DNA of 64,000 bases, taken from positions 1,674,001 to 1,738,000 of the forward strand of contig NZ_JACHIW010000001.1 of NCBI RefSeq assembly GCF_014203395.1, given 5' to 3'. The DNA comes from Saccharopolyspora phatthalungensis. GTDB taxonomy: Bacteria > Actinomycetota > Actinomycetes > Mycobacteriales > Pseudonocardiaceae. The notes beneath the pieces were generated by a model that ran no database searches, was not told the origin of the DNA, and saw only the letters and a program-made list of their open reading frames with translations. Below, piece after piece: positions 38,710-47,105 of this stretch; within the stretch, counting starts at the first letter, position 1, and each line of letters opens with the position of its first letter. Made by a program: the position numbers and the translations under genes.

Positions 38710-39620
38710 TGAGCTGGGACCGCGCGGTGCGCGTAGACGCTCCTACCGAGCAGAACAACCCCAGGACCAAGGACATAGACCTGCTGCCGACATTGGACAT
38801 CCTGCACGTCCTCAACAGCGAGGACCGGACGGTGCCGGTGGCGGTCGGTCGGGTGCTGCCCGACCTGGCGCAAGCGGTGGACATGGCGGTCGCGGCGCTG
38901 CACGCGGGCGGGCGGGTGCACTACGTCGGGGCGGGCACCTCCGGACGGCTCGCGGTGCTGGACGCCGCCGAGTTGATCCCGACCTTCAACGTCCCGCCAG
39001 ACTGGATCGTCGCGCACCAGGCGGGCGGCGCCGAGGCGTTCCAGCACGCCGTGGAAAACGCCGAGGACGACCCGGACTCGGGTGCCGCGGTAATCCGCGA
39101 GAACGCGGGCGGGCGCGACTTCGTCCTCGGCCTGGCCGCCTCCGGGCGCACCCCGTACGTGTTGGGCGCGTTGGCTGCCGCGCAGGATCTCGGGGCGCGG
39201 ACCGCGCTGGTGACGTCGAACCCGGATGTCGGGGAGGTGCCCGCCGATGTGGTGATCGCGGTCGACACCGGCCCGGAACCGATCAGCGGATCGACTCGGA
39301 TGAAGGCGGGCACCGCGCAAAAGCTGGTGCTCACCTCGTTTTCCACCGCGGTGATGATCCGGATGGGCCGGACCTACTCGAACCTGATGGTGAGCATGCT
39401 CGCCACCAACGCGAAGCTGCGCGGCCGCACCATCAGCATCCTTCAAGAGGCGACCGACGCCCCAGAGGAGGTGTGCTCGGCGGCGCTCACGGCTGCCGGC
39501 GGAGACCTCAAGACCGCGTTGGTGCACTTGCTCACGGGCGTCGACATCGAGCGTGCGGCGGCGGCGCTGGCGCTTTCAGAAGGCCATGTCCGCGATGCCC
39601 TCCACACCCTGGGGACGTGA
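38709..39620 (+). CDS. murQ: N-acetylmuramic acid 6-phosphate etherase
   Basis: ATG 38709 follows AGGAGG and gives 303 residues. The start TEQNNPRTKDIDLLPT and the SIS-type core (HYVGAGTSGRLAVLDAAELIPTF, EDDPDSGAAVI, TGPEPISGSTRMKAGTAQK) are diagnostic of MurQ. The enzyme cleaves lactate from MurNAc-6-phosphate to give GlcNAc-6-phosphate in the cytosol. Together with secreted NagZ and NamZ it completes a recycling route, except that no MurNAc transporter/kinase (murP or anmK) is present in the window. Confidence 0.95.
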   Translation: MSWDRAVRVDAPTEQNNPRTKDIDLLPTLDILHVLNSEDRTVPVAVGRVLPDLAQAVDMAVAALHAGGRVHYVGAGTSGRLAVLDAAELIPTFNVPPDWIVAHQAGGAEAFQHAVENAEDDPDSGAAVIRENAGGRDFVLGLAASGRTPYVLGALAAAQDLGARTALVTSNPDVGEVPADVVIAVDTGPEPISGSTRMKAGTAQKLVLTSFSTAVMIRMGRTYSNLMVSMLATNAKLRGRTISILQEATDAPEEVCSAALTAAGGDLKTALVHLLTGVDIERAAAALALSEGHVRDALHTLGT

Positions 39621-39729
39621 CTCCAGGCGAGAACGAGCAGCTTCCGTTGACCTCATCCTGCCGAGCGTCCGCGTTGACCTCAGGCGAGCCGGTCAACCGG
39701 ATGTGACCGGCACCCCGAGCACGTGCCCG

Positions 39730-40665
39730 TCAGTCCGGGAGGTTGTCCGCGACGTTGCGGAAGGCGTCGGTGAGCAGCGTCCAGAAGCGTTCCGCGTCGA
39801 GGGTCGTGGCGACGTCGACGTTGTGCAGATCGGGTGTGGCGTTGAAGTCGGTGACCGTCATGCCGGAGGTGAACCGACCCTGCGTTTCGACGTCGACGCG
39901 GGCTGACCTCGTCTGGAACAGTCCGGGGTCGATCACGTAGGCGACGGCGCACGCGTCGTGGATCGCCGGGCCCTCGTCGCGGTAGCTGATGTGCTGGCCG
40001 TAGAAGTCGAGGCCCGGGGTGATCAGCTCGGTGTCCAGGCGGCCGAGGCTGGTGAACCGCGACCGCACCGCGGCCGTCGCCCGCGCCTGGTAGGTCAGGT
40101 CCAGCCCGATCATGACCGTCCGCCAGGGCGCGTTGAACGCGACGGCCGCGCCCTCGGGATCGGCGAGGATGTTGAACTCGGCGGCCGGGTTCGTGTTGCC
40201 ACGGGTGTAGGAACCGCCCATGATGACGAATTCCTTGGCCCACTCGGTGATTCGCGGTTCCTTGTGCAGCGCGAGCGCGATGTTGGTCAGCGGCCCGACC
40301 GCGGTCAGGCTGATCTCACCTGGCGCGGCGGCCAAAGCGTCGATGATGAAGTCGACGGCGTGCCGATCGCTCGGCTTCGACTTCGGCTCGGGCAGCACCA
40401 CGCCGCCGAGTCCGGTGTTGCCGTGCACGTCGGCAGCCGTCAACGACTCGCGAACCAGTGGCCTAGCGGCACCGCGCGCGACGGGGGCCTCCATTCCGTA
40501 GAAGTCGCGCAACCGCAGAGCGTTGTCGGTGGTGTGCTCCAGTCCGACGTTGCCGGCGACGGTCGTTACGCCGACGATGTCCACTTCCGGGCTACCGTGC
40601 GCCAGCGCCAACGCCAACGCGTCGTCGATGCCCGGATCGCAATCGATCAAGATCTTCTTCGCCAC
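39730..40665 (-). CDS. inosine-uridine preferring nucleoside hydrolase
   Basis: GTG 40665 follows GAAGG by 6 bases (a TTG at 40671 is the alternative); 311 residues. The calcium-binding DCDPGIDDALAL motif is at the N-terminus, with VGPLTNIALAL, GGSYTRGNTNPAAEFN and the late HDACAVAYV motif also intact. The enzyme splits purine or pyrimidine ribonucleosides into base and ribose. It is cytosolic with no transporter gene beside it. Two TGATCA boxes lie about 35 bases upstream. Confidence 0.93.
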   Translation of the reverse strand: MAKKILIDCDPGIDDALALALAHGSPEVDIVGVTTVAGNVGLEHTTDNALRLRDFYGMEAPVARGAARPLVRESLTAADVHGNTGLGGVVLPEPKSKPSDRHAVDFIIDALAAAPGEISLTAVGPLTNIALALHKEPRITEWAKEFVIMGGSYTRGNTNPAAEFNILADPEGAAVAFNAPWRTVMIGLDLTYQARATAAVRSRFTSLGRLDTELITPGLDFYGQHISYRDEGPAIHDACAVAYVIDPGLFQTRSARVDVETQGRFTSGMTVTDFNATPDLHNVDVATTLDAERFWTLLTDAFRNVADNLPD

Positions 40666-40696
40666 GTACAACCTTCTTCCTCCGGCCGTGGGGGGC

Positions 40697-40720
40697 GTGA
40701 TCAGTTTCCATGCTGATCAG
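40697..40720 (-). promoter_or_regulatory. operator-like pair of ACTGATCA boxes before the nucleoside hydrolase
   Basis: On the minus strand ACTGATCA occurs twice (40720-40713 and 40704-40697), 16 bases apart, each containing the palindrome TGATCA; together they also form an inverted repeat. They sit ~35 bases upstream of GTG 40665. This suits repression by a dimeric regulator. Confidence 0.45.
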
Positions 40721-40730
40721 TAAAGCGGGC

Positions 40731-41477
40731 TCAGCCCTCCTGGACCGCATCGGCGATGGACTTGGCCTCGCGCGCGCCGGCTTCCAAAGCCGTGCAGCAG
40801 TACACGATCCAGGCCGCGACCTGGTCGATCTCGCCGGTAGCGAAGCCGAGGGCCCGCTCGGCGTACTCCTCCTGGCGCCGGAAGTACGCGACCTCCGGGA
40901 CCACGAGCCCCTTCGGGTCCAGTCCGCTGCCGATCACGCTCAGTCTCGCCGCGGCTCGCGCGATCACCCCGTCGGCGGTGCCGAACGGCTGCAGGGCGAG
41001 CAATTCGCCGTGCACGACCGCGGCCAGCACCGGGCCAGGGCCCTGCGCCTCCGGATCGGTGATGATTTCGGCGAGCAGGTCGAGCCGTTCGGCGATCACC
41101 GGGTCGGCCTGTGGGCGTCCGAGCCGATCCGGGTCGTCGATCAGGTCGGCCGCCGCGAGCACGTGCATCCGGGCCAGGGCCTGCCGCGGCGCGCGCTGCC
41201 AGGTCGGCAGGAGGGTGCCCATCGCCTCGGCGATCCGCAGCGAACCGGCCAGCAGGGGGTCGCTGACTTCGCCGGACTCGGGGATCTCCGCCACACCGCC
41301 CGCGATGGCCGCCGAAGCGCGGGCGGCCCGCACCGACGCCTCGGCCGCAGTGGTGGGCCAGCCGCGCCGGTTGGCCGGGTGCCGGTGCACCTCGTCGATC
41401 GCCGCGCGGGCAACCGTCACGGCATCGGCGACGCCGTCCAGCTCCAGCAGCGGCGCCAGCGATGGCTTGTCGTTCAC
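40731..41477 (-). CDS. Fic-like fold protein with degenerate motif, unknown function
   Basis: GTG 41477 gives 248 residues; upstream open sequence has no similarity. The helical protein contains VLAAVVHGELLALQPFGTAD followed by GVIARAAARL, which lines up with the Fic motif HPFxxGNGRxxR but has Gln for the catalytic His and lacks the GNGR glycines and Arg. Similar proteins in actinobacteria are annotated as oxidoreductase or hypothetical. AMP-transfer activity is therefore unlikely. It is divergent from acs, with the nucleoside hydrolase downstream on the same strand. Confidence 0.6.
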   Translation of the reverse strand: MNDKPSLAPLLELDGVADAVTVARAAIDEVHRHPANRRGWPTTAAEASVRAARASAAIAGGVAEIPESGEVSDPLLAGSLRIAEAMGTLLPTWQRAPRQALARMHVLAAADLIDDPDRLGRPQADPVIAERLDLLAEIITDPEAQGPGPVLAAVVHGELLALQPFGTADGVIARAAARLSVIGSGLDPKGLVVPEVAYFRRQEEYAERALGFATGEIDQVAAWIVYCCTALEAGAREAKSIADAVQEG

Positions 41478-41591
41478 GCCCGACGACGCTACCGCCCGGC
41501 CTTCCCCCGACCGCTTACCCCGACTGCGACATATGACACAGTGGCCGCGCTGCCGCCCTGCGTAAGGCAGCGGTTTCGGACCGTATGTCGG

Positions 41592-41607
41592 ATTGGTCTG
41601 AACCAAT
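41592..41607. promoter_or_regulatory. perfect inverted repeat ATTGGT-CTGA-ACCAAT upstream of acs
   Basis: A 16-base perfect inverted repeat with 4-base centre lies 85 bases before the acs start and 115 bases before the divergent gene. The half-site TTGGT/ACCAA resembles GntR/FadR-type operators, which fits control of acetate or fatty-acid metabolism. The regulator is not in the window. Confidence 0.45.
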
Positions 41608-41692
41608 TGGCTGATCCCTCTGTTGCAGTGAGCCCGATCGCACTACGGTTCCCTTAGCACTGGTATCCCCATCACCAGGGAGGTTCTCGGCA

Positions 41693-43675
41693 ATGAGCCA
41701 GCCCGACGGGCAGAGCAACACGCTCGACAACCTGCTCACCGAAAGCAGGACATTCCCGCCGTCTCAGGAGTTCTCGGCGCAGGCCAACGCCACGTCGGCG
41801 TTGTACACCGAGGCCGCGGCGGACCGGGAGGCGTTTTGGGCCAAGCAGGCCGAGCGGCTGGACTGGGACACCAAATGGGATCAGGTCCTGGACTGGTCGG
41901 ACGCGCCGTTCGCGAAATGGTTCGTGGGCGGACGGCTCAACGTCGCCTACAACTGCGTGGACCGGCACGTGCAAGCCGGACATGGGGACCGGGTCGCCAT
42001 CCACTGGGAAGGCGAACCAGGCGATTCACAGACGATCACCTACGCACAACTACAGCGAGAGGTCTGCCGCACCGCCAACGCACTGGCGGCACTGGGCGTG
42101 GGCGCCGGTGACCGGGTAGCCATCTACCTGCCGATGCTGCCCGAAGCGGTCTACTCGATGCTGGCCTGCGCCCGCCTGGGAGCACTGCACAGCGTGGTCT
42201 TCGGCGGATTCTCCGCCGAAGCCCTACGCACCAGGATCAACGACGCCGCCGCCAAGGTCGTCATCACCTGCGACGGGCAATACCGGCGCGGCAAAGCCAT
42301 GCCACTCAAAGCCAATGTGGACGAAGCAGTCGCCCAGACCCCCAGCGTGGAACACGTCATCGTGGTCAAACGCACCAACACCGACGTCGCCTTCGACCAC
42401 ACCCGGGACAAATGGTGGGACGAGGCCAGGGCCGGCCAGCCCGACACCCACACCCCCCAGGCCTTCGACTCCGAACACCCCCTGTTCATCCTCTACACCT
42501 CGGGCACCACCGGCAAACCCAAAGGCATCCTGCACACCTCCGGCGGATACCTCACCCAGGCCGCCTACACCCACCACACCGTCTTCGACCTCAAACCCGA
42601 CTCCGACACCTACTGGTGCACCGCCGACATCGGCTGGGTCACCGGCCACACCTACATCGTCTACGGCCCCCTGGCCAACGGCGCCACCCAAGTGATCTAC
42701 GAAGGCACCCCCAACACCCCACACGAAGGCCGCCACTGGGAAATCGTCCAGAAATACGGGGTCACGATCTACTACACCGCACCCACCACCATCCGCACCT
42801 TCATGAAATGGGGCCCCCAGATCCCCGCCCACTACGACCTGTCCTCACTACGGCTGCTGGGCAGCGTGGGCGAACCCATCAACCCCGAAGCCTGGATCTG
42901 GTACCGCCACAACATCGGCGGCGACCGCACCCCCGTCGTGGACACCTGGTGGCAGACCGAGACCGGCTCCATCATGATCTCCCCCCTACCCGGGATCACC
43001 CCCACCAAACCCGGCTCCGCCCAACAACCCCTACCGGGAATCTCGGCCAAGATCGTCGACGAGACCGGCACCCCGGTCGGCCACGGCAACGGCGGCCTGC
43101 TGGTACTCGACGAGCCCTGGCCGGCGATGCTGCGCGGCATCTGGGGCGACCAGCAACGCTACCGGGACACCTACTGGTCGAAATTCGCCGACCTGGGCTT
43201 CTACTTCGCCGGCGACGGCGCCAAATACGACGACGACGGCGACATCTGGCTCCTGGGCCGGGTCGATGACGTCATGAACATCTCCGGACACCGCATCTCC
43301 ACCACCGAGGTCGAATCCGCCCTGGTCTCCCACCCCAACGTCGCCGAGGCCGCCGTGGTCGGCGCCTCCGACCCCACCACCGGCCAGGGCATCGTCGCCT
43401 TCGTCATCCTGCGCGGCGGCACCGACGACACCGCCTCCGGCCAGACCGCCCTCAAACAACTACGCGAACACGTCTCCCACGAGATCGGGCCCATCGCCAA
43501 ACCCCGCCAGATCATGGTCGTGCCCGAACTACCCAAGACCCGCTCCGGCAAGATCATGCGACGACTGCTGCGCGACGTCGCCGAAAACCGCGAAATCGGC
43601 GACGTCACCACCCTCGCCGACTCCTCGGTCATGGACCTCATCTCCAAAGGCCTCAGCAAAACCACCGAAGACTGA
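41693..43675 (+). CDS. acs: acetyl-CoA synthetase
   Basis: The 660-residue protein starts at ATG after GGGAGG. The AMP-forming enzyme motifs are complete: [20 protein letters not shown] (P-loop), the Trp-containing acetate pocket [12 protein letters not shown], and [20 protein letters not shown]. The acetylatable lysine is in [12 protein letters not shown] near the C-terminus. It converts acetate, ATP and CoA to acetyl-CoA. Monocistronic with its own terminator. From about 42,150 onward the codon use becomes extremely C-ending (CCC, ACC, CAC), unlike the first ~450 bases and the neighbouring genes. Confidence 0.97.
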   Translation: MSQPDGQSNTLDNLLTESRTFPPSQEFSAQANATSALYTEAAADREAFWAKQAERLDWDTKWDQVLDWSDAPFAKWFVGGRLNVAYNCVDRHVQAGHGDRVAIHWEGEPGDSQTITYAQLQREVCRTANALAALGVGAGDRVAIYLPMLPEAVYSMLACARLGALHSVVFGGFSAEALRTRINDAAAKVVITCDGQYRRGKAMPLKANVDEAVAQTPSVEHVIVVKRTNTDVAFDHTRDKWWDEARAGQPDTHTPQAFDSEHPLFILYTSGTTGKPKGILHTSGGYLTQAAYTHHTVFDLKPDSDTYWCTADIGWVTGHTYIVYGPLANGATQVIYEGTPNTPHEGRHWEIVQKYGVTIYYTAPTTIRTFMKWGPQIPAHYDLSSLRLLGSVGEPINPEAWIWYRHNIGGDRTPVVDTWWQTETGSIMISPLPGITPTKPGSAQQPLPGISAKIVDETGTPVGHGNGGLLVLDEPWPAMLRGIWGDQQRYRDTYWSKFADLGFYFAGDGAKYDDDGDIWLLGRVDDVMNISGHRISTTEVESALVSHPNVAEAAVVGASDPTTGQGIVAFVILRGGTDDTASGQTALKQLREHVSHEIGPIAKPRQIMVVPELPKTRSGKIMRRLLRDVAENREIGDVTTLADSSVMDLISKGLSKTTED

Positions 43676-43683
43676 GCACCACC

Positions 43684-43714
43684 CGTGAGTCCTTCGGATC
43701 GCAAAGGACTCACG
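43684..43714 (+). terminator. terminator of acs
   Basis: Perfect 11-bp arms CGTGAGTCCTT (43684-43694) and AAGGACTCACG (43704-43714), loop of 9 bases, starting 8 bases after the acs stop. Confidence 0.8.
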
Positions 43715-43893
43715 GCAGCGCAGAGCAGGGGCGTTCTCCCACCCGGGCGAGCGCCCCTGCTGCGGTTGGCCTGCCGATCCGACACCGTTTGCGACTGCAA
43801 CCAGGTATGCCAGCAATGTTAAAATCGCGGCAAAGGAGTGCCGGGAAGACTGGTCGGCGTCGTTGTTCGTGCTGTTCACGATCGGAGCCGCCA

Positions 43894-45129
43894 GTGTCGA
43901 AAGCCGCCCGCAAGCGCTCCCGGCCCGCCAAGTCCAAGCGATCGGCGCGAACGTTCGACTTCGCCGCCTACCTGCGCACCGAGACCGTCGGCGGAATGAT
44001 CTTGCTCGCCGCCACCGCCGCCGCGTTACTGCTGGCGAACTCCCCCGCTGCCGAGCTCTATCACACGGTCCGCGACCTCCGAATCGGGCCGCACCTCCTG
44101 CATCTCGACCTGACCGTCGGCGACTGGGCAAAGGACGGCCTGCTCGCCATCTTCTTCTTCGTCGCGGGTCTGGAGCTCAAGCGCGAACTCGTGACAGGTG
44201 AGCTGTCCAATCGCAAAAACGCCTTGCTGCCGGTGATCGCCGCAGTCGGCGGCATGATCGTGCCCGCCGCGCTGGCCTTCGCGATCGGTCACGGCGCGCC
44301 CGGCGCCCATGCGGCCTGGGCGATCCCGGTCGCGACCGACATCGCCTTCGCGCTGGGGGTGTTGTCGTTGACCGGCTCCTGGATGCCCACCGCCGCACGG
44401 GTCTTCCTCCTCAGCCTCGCGGTGGTCGACGACCTGGGTGCGATCATCGTGATCGCGGTGCTGTTCACCGATGGGCTCAGCGTGATCGCGCTGCTCGCGG
44501 CGATCGTGCTCGGCGCCGGGTACTGGTACCTGCAGCACAAGCGAGTCACCACGCCGGTGCTGTACGTGCCGCTGGCGGTGGCCACCTGGGTGGCGGTGCA
44601 CACCAGTGGCATCCACGCGACGATCGCAGGAGTGGCGCTCGGGCTGCTCACCCGCGTTCGGCGCGATCCGCACGAGCCGGCGTCGCCGGCGATGCGCCTG
44701 GAGCGCCGACTGCAGCCCTGGTCGGCCGGGCTCATCGTGCCGGTGTTCGCGTTCTTCGCCGCCGGGGTTCCGGTGGACGGCGATGCGTTGCTCGCGATCT
44801 GGGCGGACCGGGTCGCGATCGCGGTCATCGTCGGCCTGGTGGCCGGCAAGCTGATCGGCATCTTCGGCAGTTGCCTGCTCGCGGTGAAGCTGGGCGTCGG
44901 CGCGAAGCCGGAGTCGGTCGAGTGGCGAGACTTGGCGGCGCTGGCGATGCTCGGCGGCGTCGGTTTCACCGTCAGCCTGCTGATCGCCGAACTGTCGCTG
45001 GCGGGCGCTGCCGCGGAACGCGCGAAGGCCGCGGTACTGATCGCCTCCGCCATCGCGTCGTTGCTGGCCGCGGCGGTCCTGCTGCGGCGCGGCCGTAAGC
45101 GCAACAACGACGCGGCCACCGACTCCTGA
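43894..45129 (+). CDS. nhaA: Na+/H+ antiporter NhaA
   Basis: GTG 43894 gives 411 residues; the longer frame from 43789 adds an unlikely Cys/Arg-rich leader. About 11-12 transmembrane helices are evident. Family motifs include IFFFVAGLELKRELVTGEL, VATDIAFALGVLSL with the unwound-helix Asp, VVDDLGAIIVIA with the paired transport aspartates, and GIHATIAGVALGL. It exchanges sodium for protons at alkaline pH and high salt. Monocistronic, between acs and the holin-like gene. Confidence 0.95.
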   Translation: MSKAARKRSRPAKSKRSARTFDFAAYLRTETVGGMILLAATAAALLLANSPAAELYHTVRDLRIGPHLLHLDLTVGDWAKDGLLAIFFFVAGLELKRELVTGELSNRKNALLPVIAAVGGMIVPAALAFAIGHGAPGAHAAWAIPVATDIAFALGVLSLTGSWMPTAARVFLLSLAVVDDLGAIIVIAVLFTDGLSVIALLAAIVLGAGYWYLQHKRVTTPVLYVPLAVATWVAVHTSGIHATIAGVALGLLTRVRRDPHEPASPAMRLERRLQPWSAGLIVPVFAFFAAGVPVDGDALLAIWADRVAIAVIVGLVAGKLIGIFGSCLLAVKLGVGAKPESVEWRDLAALAMLGGVGFTVSLLIAELSLAGAAAERAKAAVLIASAIASLLAAAVLLRRGRKRNNDAATDS

Positions 45130-45223
45130 CCCCCGGGAGCGCTGGACCGCCGACATGTCACTCACGGGTAACGCACCGCGAGTCGCCGGGCCGCCTGCTG
45201 ATCGCGCGTGGCACGATGGAGCC

Positions 45224-45721
45224 GTGAACAGCGCCCAGAAGAGCACCAACGGCAGCCGTGGCGGTGCGGGGTGGACTGCGGTCACGTCCATCCCGCTGTC
45301 CGAAGAGGCCACTTCTCCCGACGGGCAGTCCATCGGTGCCTTGGTCCGCGATGCCACGACGCATCTGTCCACATTGGTCAGATCCGAGATGGAGCTGGCC
45401 AAGACCGAGCTCGCCGGCGAGATGAAGAAGGCCGCCAAGGGCAGCGTCTTTTTCATCCTCGCGCTGACCGTGCTCGGCTTCAGCCTGTTCTTCCTGTTCT
45501 TCACCCTGGCCGAGGGGCTGGCCCAGCTCGGCCTGTGGCGGTGGGCGGCCTTCGGCATCGTGTTCCTGGTGATGCTGCTGGTGGCGGGCCTGCTGGCGCT
45601 GCTCGGGTACGTGCGGGTGCGCAAGATCCGGGCCCCCAAGCGCACCATCGAAACTCTCAAGGACACCAAGCAGATCACCAAGCGGCAGCACGCCGCCGAG
45701 GAAAAGCAAGCTTCGGCCTGA
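45224..45721 (+). CDS. phage-holin-family / DUF1469 membrane protein (Rv3669-like)
   Basis: GTG 45224 follows GGAG and yields 165 residues. A helix with TLVRSEMELAKTELAGEMKKA is followed by two transmembrane segments (FFILALTVLGFSLFFLFF and AAFGIVFLVMLLVAGLLALL) and a basic C-terminal tail. This is the putative actinobacterial holin-X/DUF1469 family, which in chromosomes is not linked to phage lysis. Rv3669 occupies this place between acs and marP in mycobacteria. Function unknown, probably envelope-related. Confidence 0.8.
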   Translation: MNSAQKSTNGSRGGAGWTAVTSIPLSEEATSPDGQSIGALVRDATTHLSTLVRSEMELAKTELAGEMKKAAKGSVFFILALTVLGFSLFFLFFTLAEGLAQLGLWRWAAFGIVFLVMLLVAGLLALLGYVRVRKIRAPKRTIETLKDTKQITKRQHAAEEKQASA

Positions 45722-45729
45722 TGACGCCT

Positions 45730-45766
45730 CCTGGGCGGTGATGGTCGACGACCATCACCGCCCAGG
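45730..45766. terminator. 37-base perfect palindrome, bidirectional terminator
   Basis: Arms CCTGGGCGGTGATGGTCG (45730-45747) and CGACCATCACCGCCCAGG (45749-45766) are perfect over 18 bp with a single central A. It lies 8 bases after the holin-like gene and about 100 bases beyond the marP stop, between convergent genes. As RNA it would need to open at the tip to form the loop. Confidence 0.8.
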
Positions 45767-45868
45767 ACATCATCCGGCTTTGCACCCGTATGCGGGGGCT
45801 GCGCCAGTCGGGCCGTTAGCGCATCGGGTCGCGATAGCTGCGCGGATCGCTCGCGGGTGCTCCGGCGG

Positions 45869-47053
45869 TCAGTTGGTGCAAGAGCCCGTGGAGACCTCAG
45901 TGGACAGGCGAGGCGTCGCTGCCACCTCGTCGGCCACTTGCTCCGTGGTGAGGGCGAAGCCCGTCTCCGGGTCGTCGACGGCGGCGCCGAAGACCACGCC
46001 GACCACCTTGCCGCTCGGGTCGATCAACGGGCCACCGGAGTTCCCACTCTGCACCTTGCCCCGCACCGTATAGACGTCCCGGACCACGGTGCTCGCGTCG
46101 TAGATGTCCGGTCCGCGCAACCTGATCCGCTCCCGGATGCGACCCGCCGACGCGGTGTAGGGCCCATCCAGCGGATATCCCAGCGCGATCGCGTCGCTGC
46201 CCGGAGCGGCGGGACCCGGCGCGAAGGACATCGCGTCGGCGTCCAGATCCGGCACCGACAGGATCGCGATGTCCACGTCCGGCCTGTACAGCACGACCTT
46301 CGCGTCGAACTCGCCACGGCCGATCTCGATCGCCACCCGGTCCGTGCCCGCGACCACGTGCGCGTTCGTCATCACCCGGTGCGGCGAGATCACGAACCCG
46401 GTGCCCTCCAGCGCCCGCGCGCAGGACGTCGCGCGCCCGCGGACCTTCACCACGCTGCTCCGCGCGTTGCGCACTGCTTCGCTGGAGGCCAGCGACATGT
46501 CCGGCGGCGCGATCTGGGCGACCGGCGTCTGCGAGAAGGGCTCCAACGCCTGCGGAAAACCGGACACCCCGAGCATCTCGCGCAGATCGTCCGGAAGCGC
46601 CTTGGCCGATGCGGGCATCACCGAGTTAACCGTGCTCAGCACCTTCGACCGGCTGATCGCGGAGGCAAGACCAGGCAGCGCGGACGCCGAGGTGAACGGC
46701 AGCGCGATCAGCCACGCGACCACGAGCACTGCGACGAACTGCAAAACCGCGCCCAGCGCGTTGTCCACTCCGGTCAGCTTCGGCGAGGTGATCCGGTCCC
46801 GCAGCTCCCGTCCGGCCCACATGCCGAAGGTCTCGCCGAAGGCGACCAGCAGCACCACGATCCCGACGCCGAAGGCAAGACGGGCGACCGGGCTGTCCAG
46901 TCGATCCAGGATCAGCGGCGCCAGCTTGAGCCCCACGACCGCGCCGACGAACACCCCCAGGAACGAGAACAGGGCGGTGACCAGGCCGCTTCGCGCCCCC
47001 GACACCGCGGCGAGCAGTGCCAACAGCACCACCAGCAGGTCGACCCAATTCAC
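45869..47053 (-). CDS. marP: periplasmic membrane-anchored serine protease MarP
   Basis: GTG 47053 starts a 394-residue protein with four N-terminal transmembrane helices (CvpA domain, residues ~1-125) and a trypsin-like domain. The triad is visible: His in VMTNAHVVAG, Asp in PDVDIAIL, Ser in VQSGNSGGPLI. A cysteine in GRATSCARAL and one in the extreme C-terminus STGSCTN may form the disulfide known to stabilise mycobacterial MarP. MarP activates wall hydrolases in acid and is needed for acid resistance in Mycobacterium tuberculosis. It is the last gene of the nth-thioredoxin-NUDIX-marP row. Confidence 0.93.
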   Translation of the reverse strand: MNWVDLLVVLLALLAAVSGARSGLVTALFSFLGVFVGAVVGLKLAPLILDRLDSPVARLAFGVGIVVLLVAFGETFGMWAGRELRDRITSPKLTGVDNALGAVLQFVAVLVVAWLIALPFTSASALPGLASAISRSKVLSTVNSVMPASAKALPDDLREMLGVSGFPQALEPFSQTPVAQIAPPDMSLASSEAVRNARSSVVKVRGRATSCARALEGTGFVISPHRVMTNAHVVAGTDRVAIEIGRGEFDAKVVLYRPDVDIAILSVPDLDADAMSFAPGPAAPGSDAIALGYPLDGPYTASAGRIRERIRLRGPDIYDASTVVRDVYTVRGKVQSGNSGGPLIDPSGKVVGVVFGAAVDDPETGFALTTEQVADEVAATPRLSTEVSTGSCTN

Positions 47054-47105
47054 CCGCTCACCTCATTCTCGCCGACGTTCGGCCCGCACCACGGTCTCAG
47101 ACCGC

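Noticed and set aside
45224..45721. Prophage lysis gene
   Set aside because: The holin-family name reflects topology; no phage genes are near and the position is conserved in chromosomes.
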